DNA of 8,984 nt from Bacteroidales bacterium (GTDB lineage: Bacteria; Bacteroidota; Bacteroidia; Bacteroidales; UBA10428): NCBI GenBank assembly GCA_016935595.1, contig JAFGQQ010000154.1, positions 1-8,984 of the forward strand. The letters run 5' to 3'. Below are positions 1-7,177 of the stretch, in pieces. A model generated the notes under the pieces. It had not been told where the DNA came from and made no database searches. It worked only from the letters and a program-made list of their open reading frames with translations. Numbering within the stretch: position 1 is the first letter of the stretch; every line of letters starts with the position of its first letter. The translations under genes were made by a program, and so were the position numbers.

Positions 1-129
1 AATAAATTTGATTAATTAAAAACTTACCTGAGAACAATTAATTATATTTTTATTTATTCTTTCTGGAGAATTAAATATTTTACTAATAAAATAAATTCAA
101 AATCAAATATTAAAAAATTAATAGCTTTA

Positions 130-936
130 TTAACCTATATATCCTCCTACTCTGCTATATACATTTTCTTGATGCCAATCTAACTTATTACCTAAAAACA
201 TTCTGGATACTCGATTAAATTGAATAAATTTATTTTGTTTAAAAAATAAAATTGCACTTTTATTAATTTCAGGTACAATACTCCTGCATTCTTTCAAAAA
301 ATGTTTATATTTTAATAGCTCTATTCCGACTTTATAATTCCTCGCAATAACAGGTCCTTCATTAAAAATAGGTATAAAATAACCATGTATTTCTCCAAAT
401 TTATCAATATATATAAAAGCCTCTTTCATAAAAGGTGACATGAATTGGCTCCTATCTTCATGAACAATTATCTGATCAAGTAATTTAATCTTTTCAAAAT
501 ATTTTTCTTCAGCTTTTATTATTGTTTTCGGAATTTTATAATCAAGCTTTTTACCCTGATAACATAAATAATAGGAATCAATTTTAAATCCTAATTTTTT
601 ATATAATAATTCTCCTTCTGCTGTAGCAATTAATGAGATAGTGTGATATTTTCCTTCTAAAAGAAAATCAATAAGATGCTTAGTTATATTGTAACCAAGT
701 CCCTGGTTCCGAAAATTTTTATCTACTATTATATGCGATAACCAACCTGTATCTTTATTAGTAATAGCATTTCCAACAGCTATTATTTTGTTATCTATAT
801 CAACACAAATTGGATAACAACAATTAGACTTTGTAAAATAATTAAAATAATATATAATATCATGCCATCCTTCAGGTTGAAGATGCATAATACAATTTAA
901 ATCTCTATTATTAAGTTTTCTTATTTTGTGATTCAT
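130..936 (-). CDS. Two-domain GNAT family N-acetyltransferase
   Basis: A 268-residue protein of the GCN5-related acetyltransferase family, expected to move an acetyl group from acetyl-CoA to an amine; the substrate cannot be told. The first domain (about 1-125) has the acetyl-CoA loop R76-N-Q-G79-L-G81 after a beta strand (residues 64-72, ending IIVD) and the later family motif LYKKLGF at 111-117. Residues about 140-250 resemble a second, degenerate GNAT-like domain of the YitH type (segment GYFIPIFNEGPVIARN); that assignment is by eye. The start ATG overlaps the rimO stop (ATGA, 933-936), so it is probably translated by coupling to rimO at the end of that transcript. An acetyltransferase here is not part of the usual conserved block, so it may be a lineage-specific addition. 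No clear terminator follows; the 129 nt to the window edge are AT-rich and hold nothing else I recognise. Confidence 0.85.
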   Translation of the reverse strand: MNHKIRKLNNRDLNCIMHLQPEGWHDIIYYFNYFTKSNCCYPICVDIDNKIIAVGNAITNKDTGWLSHIIVDKNFRNQGLGYNITKHLIDFLLEGKYHTISLIATAEGELLYKKLGFKIDSYYLCYQGKKLDYKIPKTIIKAEEKYFEKIKLLDQIIVHEDRSQFMSPFMKEAFIYIDKFGEIHGYFIPIFNEGPVIARNYKVGIELLKYKHFLKECRSIVPEINKSAILFFKQNKFIQFNRVSRMFLGNKLDWHQENVYSRVGGYIG

Positions 937-2240
937 TTTAAAACTTTACCAAATAAATCATATTCGTTGTTATCGACAATTCTGACTTTATAAAAATCAC
1001 CAACTTTAATATTATTTAGATATTCCTTTATAATTACCTCTCCATCAACTTCAGGTGAATCAAATTCCGTACGGCCAACATAATTATCTCCTTCCTCACC
1101 ATCTATAATTACTCGAAATACTTTTCCAACCTTTTTATCATTTAATTCTAAAGATATTTGCTGCTGAACTTCCATAATTCTTTCAGCCCGTTGTTGCTTA
1201 ATTTTTAAAGGTATATCATCATTATATTTTTTAAATGCATAGGTATCATCTTCATGAGAATATTTAAAAACACCTAACCTTTCAAACTTAATTTCTTTAA
1301 TAAATTTAATTAATTCCTGAAAATCTTTATCAGTTTCTCCAGGATGTCCAACCAGCAAAGTTGTTCTTAATGCAATATTTGAATTTATTTTACGTATTCT
1401 TTTAATTAAATTATAAATTTCTATTTTTGAAATGCCTCTTCTCATTAAACGAAGCATCTTATCGCTAATATGTTGAAACGGAATATCAAGGTAATTACAT
1501 ATTCTATTATCAACCTTCATCATTTTAATTATTTCCATTGGAAAATTGTTGGGGTAGGTATATTGTAACCTTATCCACTCAATTTCTTTAATTTTAAGTA
1601 ATTCTTTAATAAGAACAGGTAGTTCCCGTCTTTTATATATATCTAATCCATAATAAGTTAAATCTTGCGAAATAAGTATTAACTCTTTCACTCCTTTTTC
1701 TGTAAGTTTCATTGTTTCATCCAGCAATGCATCAATTTCTTTTGATTTGAACTTACCCCTTATTTTAGGAATTGCACAAAAAGAGCACTTCCTGTCACAT
1801 CCTTCGGCAATTTTCAAATAAGCATAATGACCAGGATTAGTTAAAATACGGTCATTTAAACTATTATATTTAATTTCAGCTTTTAACTTTATTAATATTT
1901 TATCCAATTCATTTACACCAAAAAAGCCATCTATTTCAGGCATTTCATCTATTAATTCTTTTTTATAACGTTGTGATAAACATCCTATAACAAAAATTTT
2001 ATCAATTTCACCTTTTTCTTTTGCATAAATAAATTGAAGAATAGTATTAATTGATTCTTCTTTAGCTTCCTGGATAAAACCACATGTATTAATTATAACT
2101 ATTTTATAATCAAATGAATTTGAGTTATGGATTACTTTAAAATTATTATGGGTAAGTTGCTTCATTAATTGTTCAGAATCAACTAAATTCTTAGAGCAGC
2201 CAAGAGTAACTATATTAATCTTTTCTCTTTTAGAATCCAT
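933..2240 (-). CDS. rimO: Ribosomal protein S12 methylthiotransferase RimO
   Basis: A 435-residue radical-SAM enzyme that adds a methylthio group to a conserved aspartate of ribosomal protein uS12 in the cytoplasm. The N-terminal UPF0004 domain has the three cysteines for the auxiliary 4Fe-4S cluster: C15 (in LGCSKNLVDSE), C53 (INTCGFI) and C87 (IGCLSQRY). The radical-SAM domain has C148-x3-C152-x2-C155 (GCDRKCSFCAIPKIRG), and residues about 370-435 form a TRAM domain. The LGCSKNLVDSE and GFIxxAKEES signatures fit RimO better than its relative MiaB. Length is normal for the family. The start ATG at 2240 lies 84 nt downstream of the ftsY stop; I found no convincing promoter in that gap, so transcription from ftsY is likely. 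The stop overlaps the acetyltransferase start by 4 nt. Confidence 0.95.
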   Translation of the reverse strand: MDSKREKINIVTLGCSKNLVDSEQLMKQLTHNNFKVIHNSNSFDYKIVIINTCGFIQEAKEESINTILQFIYAKEKGEIDKIFVIGCLSQRYKKELIDEMPEIDGFFGVNELDKILIKLKAEIKYNSLNDRILTNPGHYAYLKIAEGCDRKCSFCAIPKIRGKFKSKEIDALLDETMKLTEKGVKELILISQDLTYYGLDIYKRRELPVLIKELLKIKEIEWIRLQYTYPNNFPMEIIKMMKVDNRICNYLDIPFQHISDKMLRLMRRGISKIEIYNLIKRIRKINSNIALRTTLLVGHPGETDKDFQELIKFIKEIKFERLGVFKYSHEDDTYAFKKYNDDIPLKIKQQRAERIMEVQQQISLELNDKKVGKVFRVIIDGEEGDNYVGRTEFDSPEVDGEVIIKEYLNNIKVGDFYKVRIVDNNEYDLFGKVLK

Positions 2241-2324
2241 TAAAATTTACAGAAAATAAAAATTATTGTTCTAAATGTGAATTTCTTTATATCAAAATAA
2301 TGAAGAACTTGTATTTTTAAAATA

Positions 2325-3278
2325 TTAACTGAATAACGAATCAACAAATTCGTTACGATTAAAAACCTGTAAATCTTCAAGTCTTTCTCCTACACCTATA
2401 TATTTAACCGGTATTTTAAACTGGTCGGAAATTCCTATAACCACACCTCCCTTAGCCGTGCCATCTAATTTAGTAACAGCTAATGCATTGACTTCAGTAG
2501 CTAAAGTAAATTGGCGTGCTTGCTCAAATGCATTTTGGCCTGTGGAACCATCCAGAATTAGAAGAATTTCATGCGGAGCATCTGGAATAACTTTTTGCAT
2601 TACATTTTTAATCTTAGTGAGTTCTCTCATTAAGTTTGCTTTATTATGTAACCTGCCCGCAGTATCAATAATTACAATATCTACTCCGTTTTTCTTTGCT
2701 GATGAAAGTGTATCATAAGCAACCGAAGCCGGATCGGAACCCATTTTTTGTTTAATAAGATCAACTCCTACACGGTCGGCCCATATTTGCAATTGATCTA
2801 CTGCTGCAGCACGATAGGTATCAGCAGCACCTAAAAACACCTTCTTGCCCATATTTTTAAATTGATGAGCTAATTTCCCAATTGTTGTTGTTTTACCAAC
2901 ACCGTTGACCCCTACCACCATTATCACATATGGATTATTGTCTTTTGCAGTATAACTTAAATCGAGATTACCCTGATTTTCATTTTCTTCTAAAAGTGCT
3001 GCAATTTCTTCTTTTAAAATCATATTTAATTCCTGTGTTCCAAGATATTTATCTTTTGCTACCCTGTCCTCAATTCTTTCGATTATCTTTAAAGTTGTTT
3101 CAACACCTACATCAGAGGTTATAAGCACCTCTTCTAAATTATCGAGAACCTCTTCATCAACTTTTGATTTTCCAACGACAGCCCTGGAAATTTTTTTTAA
3201 AACACTTTCTTTCGTTTTTTCCAAACCTTTGTCAAGTGTTTCCTTTTTTTCTTTTGAAAAAATACCTAATGCTGCCAT
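2325..3278 (-). CDS. ftsY: Signal recognition particle receptor FtsY
   Basis: A 317-residue SRP-receptor GTPase. It docks ribosome-nascent-chain/SRP complexes at the inner membrane and forms the reciprocal GTPase complex with Ffh. The N domain (about 10-100) is helical. The G domain has the P-loop GVNGVGKTT (123-131), the DTYRAAA segment (153-159) of the SRP-GTPase insertion, DTAGR (205-209), TKLDG (269-273) and the closing GVGE (295-298). It lacks the long acidic N-terminal A domain of E. coli FtsY, as is usual in this phylum; the start MAALGIFSKEKKE is a short basic leader that probably contacts lipid. The ATG is only about 20 nt from a strong hairpin (3298-3331), so its transcription depends either on read-through from the ribosomal operon or on a promoter overlapping that hairpin. 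Confidence 0.97.
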   Translation of the reverse strand: MAALGIFSKEKKETLDKGLEKTKESVLKKISRAVVGKSKVDEEVLDNLEEVLITSDVGVETTLKIIERIEDRVAKDKYLGTQELNMILKEEIAALLEENENQGNLDLSYTAKDNNPYVIMVVGVNGVGKTTTIGKLAHQFKNMGKKVFLGAADTYRAAAVDQLQIWADRVGVDLIKQKMGSDPASVAYDTLSSAKKNGVDIVIIDTAGRLHNKANLMRELTKIKNVMQKVIPDAPHEILLILDGSTGQNAFEQARQFTLATEVNALAVTKLDGTAKGGVVIGISDQFKIPVKYIGVGERLEDLQVFNRNEFVDSLFS

Positions 3279-3297
3279 ATTTAGTTTTTTAAAATTA

Positions 3298-3331
3298 AAA
3301 AAGCTTTCCCAATGGAGCAGGAAAGCTTTTT
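3298..3331 (-). terminator. Intrinsic terminator after the rpmB-rpmG-DUF4295 operon
   Basis: Perfect 12-bp inverted repeat (arms 3298-3309 and 3320-3331, containing AAAGCTTTCC / GGAAAGCTTT) around a 10-nt loop. On the minus strand it is followed by T-rich sequence, giving the classic stem plus U-tract. It lies 21 nt after the DUF4295 stop and 19 nt before the ftsY ATG. The stem ends are A/T runs on both sides, so it could also act on the plus strand, but no plus-strand gene precedes it. Its position in the ftsY leader means it could work as an attenuator rather than a full stop. Confidence 0.8.
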
Positions 3332-3352
3332 AAAATAAATTGTAATATAATG

Positions 3353-3505
3353 TTATTTCGAAAAAAACTCTTTAACTTTCTGGTTAGGTACCATTTTTTC
3401 TACGAAGCCATATGCCCCAGTTTTAGAAGATTTAACCATTTTAATACACTTGGTTTCTGTTTTTCCTGCACCAATTTTTAATGTTGCAACTACTTTCTTG
3501 GCCAT
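3353..3505 (-). CDS. DUF4295 family protein, probable ribosomal protein bL38
   Basis: A small gene of 50 residues: ATG at 3505-3503, TAA at 3355-3353. The protein starts MAKKVVATLKIGAGKTETK and contains the segments KMVKSSKTGAYGF and MVPNQKVKEFF, which I recognise as the DUF4295 family of Bacteroidota. It is Lys-rich and basic, like a ribosomal protein, and sits 11 nt behind rpmG in the same operon. From memory, the Flavobacterium johnsoniae ribosome structure revealed a new phylum-specific large-subunit protein named bL38; I believe it corresponds to this family, but I could not check that equivalence. Family assignment is firm; ribosomal role is supported by context and composition. Confidence 0.9.
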   Translation of the reverse strand: MAKKVVATLKIGAGKTETKCIKMVKSSKTGAYGFVEKMVPNQKVKEFFSK

Positions 3506-3516
3506 ATGATATAATT

Positions 3517-3699
3517 TTATTTAATTTCTCGATGAATTGTTACTTTCTTAAGTATTGGATTATATTTCTTTAATTCAAGCCTGTCAGGAGTGTTTTTTCG
3601 ACTCTTAGTAGTAATATACCTCGAAGTACCCGGTAAACCACTATCCTTGTGTTCAGTGCATTCTAATATAACCTGTACCCTATTTCCTTTTTTCGCCAT
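3517..3699 (-). CDS. rpmG: Large-subunit ribosomal protein bL33
   Basis: A 60-residue, very basic protein of the bL33 family, a small component of the 50S subunit near the E site. Signature segments are [18 protein letters not shown] at the start and [23 protein letters not shown] in the middle. Only one cysteine (C14) is present, so it is the zinc-free form rather than the four-cysteine form. It lies 11 nt after rpmB and 11 nt before DUF4295, so the three genes are certainly one operon. Confidence 0.97.
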   Translation of the reverse strand: MAKKGNRVQVILECTEHKDSGLPGTSRYITTKSRKNTPDRLELKKYNPILKKVTIHREIK

Positions 3700-3710
3700 T
3701 TTATTAAATA

Positions 3711-3953
3711 TTAATATGATTTAATAAATCCTTTTTCTTTTGCCCTTTTTAAAGCCTCTTTCAAACCTAGTTTATTAATTAAACGAATACCTGCTGCCGA
3801 TACTTTTAAGCTTACATATCTTCCTTCATCCTCTAAAAAAAATTTTTTATCAAATAAATTTGGTTGAAAAATACGTCTTGTTCTTTTATTCGAATGAGCT
3901 ACATTATTTCCGAAAACCACTTTCTTTCCTGTTATTTGACAAACTCTTGACAT
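3711..3953 (-). CDS. rpmB: Large-subunit ribosomal protein bL28
   Basis: An 80-residue bL28 protein of the 50S subunit. The typical start [11 protein letters not shown], then [18 protein letters not shown], then [20 protein letters not shown] are all family signatures. It has a single cysteine (C5), so it is the zinc-free type. First gene of the operon; its leader is about 20 nt if transcription starts from the TAATTTTG element at 3979-3986. A purine-rich GGAAGGG stretch lies in the leader but is about 19 nt from the ATG, too far for a Shine-Dalgarno site. Confidence 0.97.
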   Translation of the reverse strand: MSRVCQITGKKVVFGNNVAHSNKRTRRIFQPNLFDKKFFLEDEGRYVSLKVSAAGIRLINKLGLKEALKRAKEKGFIKSY

Positions 3954-3978
3954 TATTTTATTGTTTAATATTCCCTTC

Positions 3979-3986
3979 CAAAATTA
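3979..3986 (-). promoter_or_regulatory. Candidate Bacteroidota -7 promoter element for rpmB operon
   Basis: TAATTTTG on the minus strand fits the Bacteroidota primary-sigma -7 consensus TAnnTTTG exactly. It ends 26 nt before the rpmB ATG, which would give a leader of about 20 nt. No clear -33 TTTG was found at the right distance, so the call rests on the -7 match and its position. Confidence 0.45.
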
Positions 3987-4029
3987 CGGCGCAAAATAAA
4001 TGATTTTTATTTAATTATTCAAACTTTAA

Positions 4030-4191
4030 TTCTATTTTATTAAAATATTTGAATATTATATATTACCTAAGTTATATAATCGAAACGCATGGAACGTTAT
4101 TAAACCAAGCTGGATATTTGCAATAGGATTGATTCTGGCTTTTTTAGTTTTCGGATATTTTTGTATATTTCAAGTCCCTCGAATTATCTAA
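4030..4191 (+). other. Possible relic or unannotated small membrane ORF without ATG
   Basis: An open frame of 53 codons runs from just after a TAA at 4027-4029 to a TAA at 4189-4191. It has no ATG. The part from 4081 on is richer in G and C than the flanking spacer and reads as a polar stretch (NRNAWNVIKPSW) followed by a hydrophobic, helix-like stretch (IFAIGLILAFLVFGYFCIF) and a short QVPRII end. Its stop overlaps the end of cinA tail to tail. It could be a decayed gene end, a small protein with a non-standard start, or chance in T-rich DNA. I do not recognise a family. Confidence 0.15.
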
Positions 4192-5432
4192 TCCTTCATC
4201 AATTCCTGTCTTAACATATTTAATGCATATAATGAGGCTTTTTCAATATTTCTTTCGCGATTTTCACCAAAATGGAATTTATTTGAAATAATACGCTTTT
4301 TACTTGCTACTGCAATCCATGTTGTTCCTACCGGTTTTTCCGCAGTACCACCTGTCGGACCAGCTATTCCCGAAGTTGCTATTGCATAATCGGATTGATA
4401 TAGCTCCCGGACATTATGAGCCATCTGTTCAACAACAGTTTGACTTACAGCGCCCTTTCTAATTAAATCTTCCTTTTTAACTTTTAAAATATTTTCCTTT
4501 ATATTATTCGAATAAGCAATTATTGATCCAATGAAATAATCGGAACTACCCGGAACTAAGATTATTAAATGTGCTATTCTCCCTCCTGTGCAGCTTTCGG
4601 CTGTTGCCAATGTTTTATTTTTTTCTCTTAGCAGTTTACCCACAATTTCCTCGAGTTGATCACTGCCATATCCAAAAATATAAGGTTTAACTATTTTTTC
4701 AAGTTCATTTAAATATTTATTTATTTTCTTCTCTAAATTCCCAGAATTTTTATCACTTCCTGATAACCTTAACCTTACGAAACCCGGTGAAGGTAAATAA
4801 GCCAAATTAATTGTTTCAGGCAATTTTGTTTCAAAATCCTTTAATAAATCCGACAATGCAGCTTCTGCAATTCCAATTGTTTGAATAGTTTTATGAATAA
4901 TAAATGGTAATGAATATTTTTTATGAAGCATTGGGATAACATCTTTTTCAATCATTGCTTTCATTTCATAAGGAACACCGGGAAGAGATACAATTACTTT
5001 TCTGTTTTTTTCAAACCACATGCCAGGCGCTGTTCCATGGAAATTCCTGAGAGGAATGCAATTTTTAGGTATAAAAGCCTGAGAACGATTTGTTTCAGTA
5101 ATTCTCCGGCCCCTGGTACTAAAAAATTCTTTTAAATCATTATATATAATTTCACTGAACTCTAATGATGTATTGAAATACTCAACTAATGTATTTTTAG
5201 TTACATCATCGTTTGTCGGCCCTAAACCACCTGTCATAATAATAACATCAGTCCTTTTTTCAGCAGTTTTTAATGCACTTATGATTTGTTCTTTTTTATC
5301 AGAAATTGAGGTAATTTGAAATACATGTATACCATTATTATTTAGTTGTTGACCAATCCATGCTGAATTAGTATCAACTACTTGACCAATTAAAATTTCT
5401 TCACCTATAGTTATAATTTCAGCATATACCAT
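4188..5432 (-). CDS. cinA: CinA family protein (MoaB-like domain plus PncC-like deamidase domain)
   Basis: A 414-residue CinA protein. The N-terminal MoaB/MogA-like domain (about 1-170) shows the family start AEIITIGEEILIGQ and the loop GGLGPTNDD (68-76); in characterised relatives this domain is an ADP-ribose pyrophosphatase. The C-terminal domain (about 258-414) is the nicotinamide-mononucleotide amidohydrolase type, with AESCTGG (278-284; catalytic Ser280), a Tyr307 and Lys312 pair in AYSNNIKEN, and SGIAGPTGG (354-362). Together they point to pyridine-nucleotide salvage or repair; the competence name is historical. I chose the ATG at 5430-5432 because it gives the usual M-x-AEIITIG start; an in-frame TTG at 5436-5438 would add only two residues. 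It stands alone: 234 nt separate it from rpmB and it is divergent from the lipoprotein genes. Confidence 0.95.
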   Translation of the reverse strand: MVYAEIITIGEEILIGQVVDTNSAWIGQQLNNNGIHVFQITSISDKKEQIISALKTAEKRTDVIIMTGGLGPTNDDVTKNTLVEYFNTSLEFSEIIYNDLKEFFSTRGRRITETNRSQAFIPKNCIPLRNFHGTAPGMWFEKNRKVIVSLPGVPYEMKAMIEKDVIPMLHKKYSLPFIIHKTIQTIGIAEAALSDLLKDFETKLPETINLAYLPSPGFVRLRLSGSDKNSGNLEKKINKYLNELEKIVKPYIFGYGSDQLEEIVGKLLREKNKTLATAESCTGGRIAHLIILVPGSSDYFIGSIIAYSNNIKENILKVKKEDLIRKGAVSQTVVEQMAHNVRELYQSDYAIATSGIAGPTGGTAEKPVGTTWIAVASKKRIISNKFHFGENRERNIEKASLYALNMLRQELMKD

Positions 5433-5462
5433 TTTCAATTGAATTTAATTTATTAAAAATAG

Positions 5463-5470
5463 CAAATTTA
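5463..5470 (-). promoter_or_regulatory. Candidate -7 promoter element for cinA
   Basis: TAAATTTG on the minus strand matches TAnnTTTG exactly and ends 30 nt before the chosen cinA ATG, predicting a leader of about 24 nt. TTTG/TTG triplets occur further upstream, but the nearest is about 26 nt away, longer than the usual 19-21 nt, so the -33 part is not supported. Confidence 0.4.
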
Positions 5471-5644
5471 GGATTCGGTTAATAATATTAGAAAATCAAA
5501 ACAAAGGTTAATGGTTAATTTATATTTTTAAATTTCCAAATATCAAGTTTTTCACATATTATTTGAAATCTTTTAAATAAAATTTTATCTTGTATAATAA
5601 AATATTATTTATCATAATTAATAATTTAAATAAAACATTGACCT

Positions 5645-7147
5645 ATGAAAAAACTGAGCCTATTATTATGTATTATTTTCATTGTATCATGTGGTGAAAA
5701 AAAACAAAAAACTACTGATGAAAGCACTAATGAAGCAGTTTGTATTTGGGATGGAGCCTCACTGAGACAAGGACCCTCAAGTAATACAAAATGGCTTTCT
5801 TCTGTTTCACTTGGTGAAAAAGTAACCTTATTAGGTGAGACTCAAACTGATTCAGTTGATAATATTGAATTTGTAAAAGTGCAACTTTCGGATGGAAAAG
5901 AAGGATGGGTAAGTTCAAATTTAATAATACCTGAAGGCAAAGTTGCGGCTATAGTTGAAAAATCGGTTATTTATAAAAGACCTGATCTGCTTACTTCAAC
6001 CGAAAAATCATTTGATGCTATGGAAATGGTTGTCATTACTTCCGAATCTGACGACCCGACAGGTGTCGGGTGGCTTGAAGTTACAGGAAACCAAAAGAAA
6101 AAATCGGGATGGATTAAAAAATCGGCCATAACCGACTCTTCTCTAGATGTTTCCGTTGCCATATTAGCCACGAAAGCGCTTGAAATAACCGACCATGAAA
6201 AAAGAATGGAAGAAATTAATAAAATTATTAATAATGCCGATCTTCGAGGTTCAATATTTATTGAAACATTAAAAAAAAAAATAGACCCTTTTAGTGTTAA
6301 AAAAGTTATACAGGTAAATACAGTCAAAGAATTTGCTGATGCACTAGGTTCGAACAGAAAAATAGAAATTACCGCTGCTGAAATAAACATCAGTAAAATG
6401 GATGAATTTATAACCGATATGTTTGGATATGACGGTTATGAATTTTCTATATTTGATGTTAAGAACCTTATAATTGCTGGTGCGAATGATGAACCAACAA
6501 AGTTTTTATCAAATGAAGGATTCAGTAACGTCATTTCATTTGAAAATTCTAACAAAATAGCCTTAAAAAATCTTTCTATCGGACATACAACTGCTCCAGA
6601 TGAGTGCGGAGCTGCTGTATTAAGTTTTAACACCTGCGATGATATATTTATTATGAACTGCGATTTATTTGGAAGTGGAACATATGGTTTTGTATTAGGT
6701 GAAGTTACAAATTTTGAATTTATAAATTCGACAATAAGAGATTGCAGTAATGGAATACTTCATGCTAGTACTTGTACTAATCTGAAGTTCGAAGAAAGTG
6801 TATTCAGAAATAATGACGGCTATGAGCAAATTACTCTTTATGGTACTGATAATGTTACTTTTTCTAACTGTGAAATTTACGAGAATAAAACCTATTATGA
6901 TCCAGGATATGGATACGGAGAAGCCGCCTTATTTTTTCTAGATGAATATTCAAGTGTTTATATAACAGGTTGTATGATATTAAACAATTCACTTCCATTT
7001 TATACCCGAGGAAGTGGTAAAATAGACGGAATGGAAAATGAAATTGGAGGAAATGTTTGGGAAAATGAATATTATGAATACGAAGAAGAGTATTATGAAG
7101 GTGAAGGAGGCGACTATGTTCAACCTGAAGGTGACCAATATTATTAA
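5645..7147 (+). CDS. SH3-domain, right-handed beta-helix lipoprotein (paralog 1)
   Basis: A 500-residue predicted lipoprotein. A short basic, hydrophobic signal leads to a lipobox ending IVSC, with the lipidated Cys at 16. The next residues are GEKKQK, basic rather than acidic, so the acidic surface-export signal known in some Bacteroidota is not seen and a periplasmic face is more likely (inference). Domains: first bacterial SH3 (about 31-95, with LRQGPS and GWVSS), a second divergent SH3-like unit (99-164, ending SGWIKKSAI), a helical linker (about 165-220), and a right-handed parallel beta-helix (about 225-470) of short rungs with repeated N-x-x-hydrophobic turns such as NKIALKNLSIGH. The tail (about 474-500) is rich in Glu, Tyr and Gly. 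SH3 units suggest cell-wall or protein binding; no catalytic residues are evident, so the function is unknown. It is followed 30 nt later by its paralog. No good promoter was found in the 5433-5644 spacer. Confidence 0.88.
   Translation: MKKLSLLLCIIFIVSCGEKKQKTTDESTNEAVCIWDGASLRQGPSSNTKWLSSVSLGEKVTLLGETQTDSVDNIEFVKVQLSDGKEGWVSSNLIIPEGKVAAIVEKSVIYKRPDLLTSTEKSFDAMEMVVITSESDDPTGVGWLEVTGNQKKKSGWIKKSAITDSSLDVSVAILATKALEITDHEKRMEEINKIINNADLRGSIFIETLKKKIDPFSVKKVIQVNTVKEFADALGSNRKIEITAAEINISKMDEFITDMFGYDGYEFSIFDVKNLIIAGANDEPTKFLSNEGFSNVISFENSNKIALKNLSIGHTTAPDECGAAVLSFNTCDDIFIMNCDLFGSGTYGFVLGEVTNFEFINSTIRDCSNGILHASTCTNLKFEESVFRNNDGYEQITLYGTDNVTFSNCEIYENKTYYDPGYGYGEAALFFLDEYSSVYITGCMILNNSLPFYTRGSGKIDGMENEIGGNVWENEYYEYEEEYYEGEGGDYVQPEGDQYY
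5693..5749 (+). repeat. 57-nt perfect direct repeat, copy 1
   Basis: Identical base for base to 7241-7297 in the next gene. It codes for the residues right after the lipidated Cys up to the start of the first SH3 unit (GEKKQKTTDESTNEAVCIW). Just outside it the two genes differ at synonymous and non-synonymous positions. Confidence 0.9.
6055..6070 (+). repeat. 16-bp perfect GC-rich palindrome inside a coding region
   Basis: CCCGACA-GG-TGTCGGG: 7-bp perfect arms with a 2-nt centre, 11 of 16 bases G or C in a gene that is otherwise strongly AT-rich. It codes for residues 137-142 (DPTGVG) in a loop of the second SH3-like unit. The paralog is five residues shorter at exactly this place (SDSLDWLEV against SESDDPTGVGWLEV), so it looks like an in-frame insertion of a small palindromic element, or a deletion in the other copy. 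Confidence 0.7.
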
Positions 7148-7177
7148 TAATTACCTTTAAGATTATAAATATTATAA

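Noticed and set aside
76..93. Inverted repeat TATTTTA/TAAAATA downstream of the acetyltransferase
   Set aside because: Only A and T in the stem and no strong U-tract; such pairs are frequent by chance in this composition, so it is not called as a terminator.
2293..2300. TTATTTTG as a -7 element for rimO
   Set aside because: One mismatch at a key position of TAnnTTTG and more than 50 nt from the start; not convincing.
2458..2718. Plus-strand open frames inside ftsY (also 2930-3124) and inside cinA (4923-5135)
   Set aside because: Antisense shadows of clear genes; no family resemblance.
5436..5438. TTG as the start of cinA, giving two extra residues
   Set aside because: The ATG six bases downstream gives the usual family start, and ATG is far more common; the TTG adds nothing recognisable.
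5555..5600. Promoter for the lipoprotein genes (TATTATTTG and TATAAT-like words)
   Set aside because: TATTATTTG has a three-base instead of two-base spacer and TATAAT is expected by chance here; no site clearly better than others.
5971..6390. Long minus-strand open frame inside the first lipoprotein gene, and similar ones at 6864-7190, 7144-7413 and 7792-8043
   Set aside because: They are antisense to well-supported coding sequence, match no family I know and follow the codon pattern of the sense strand.
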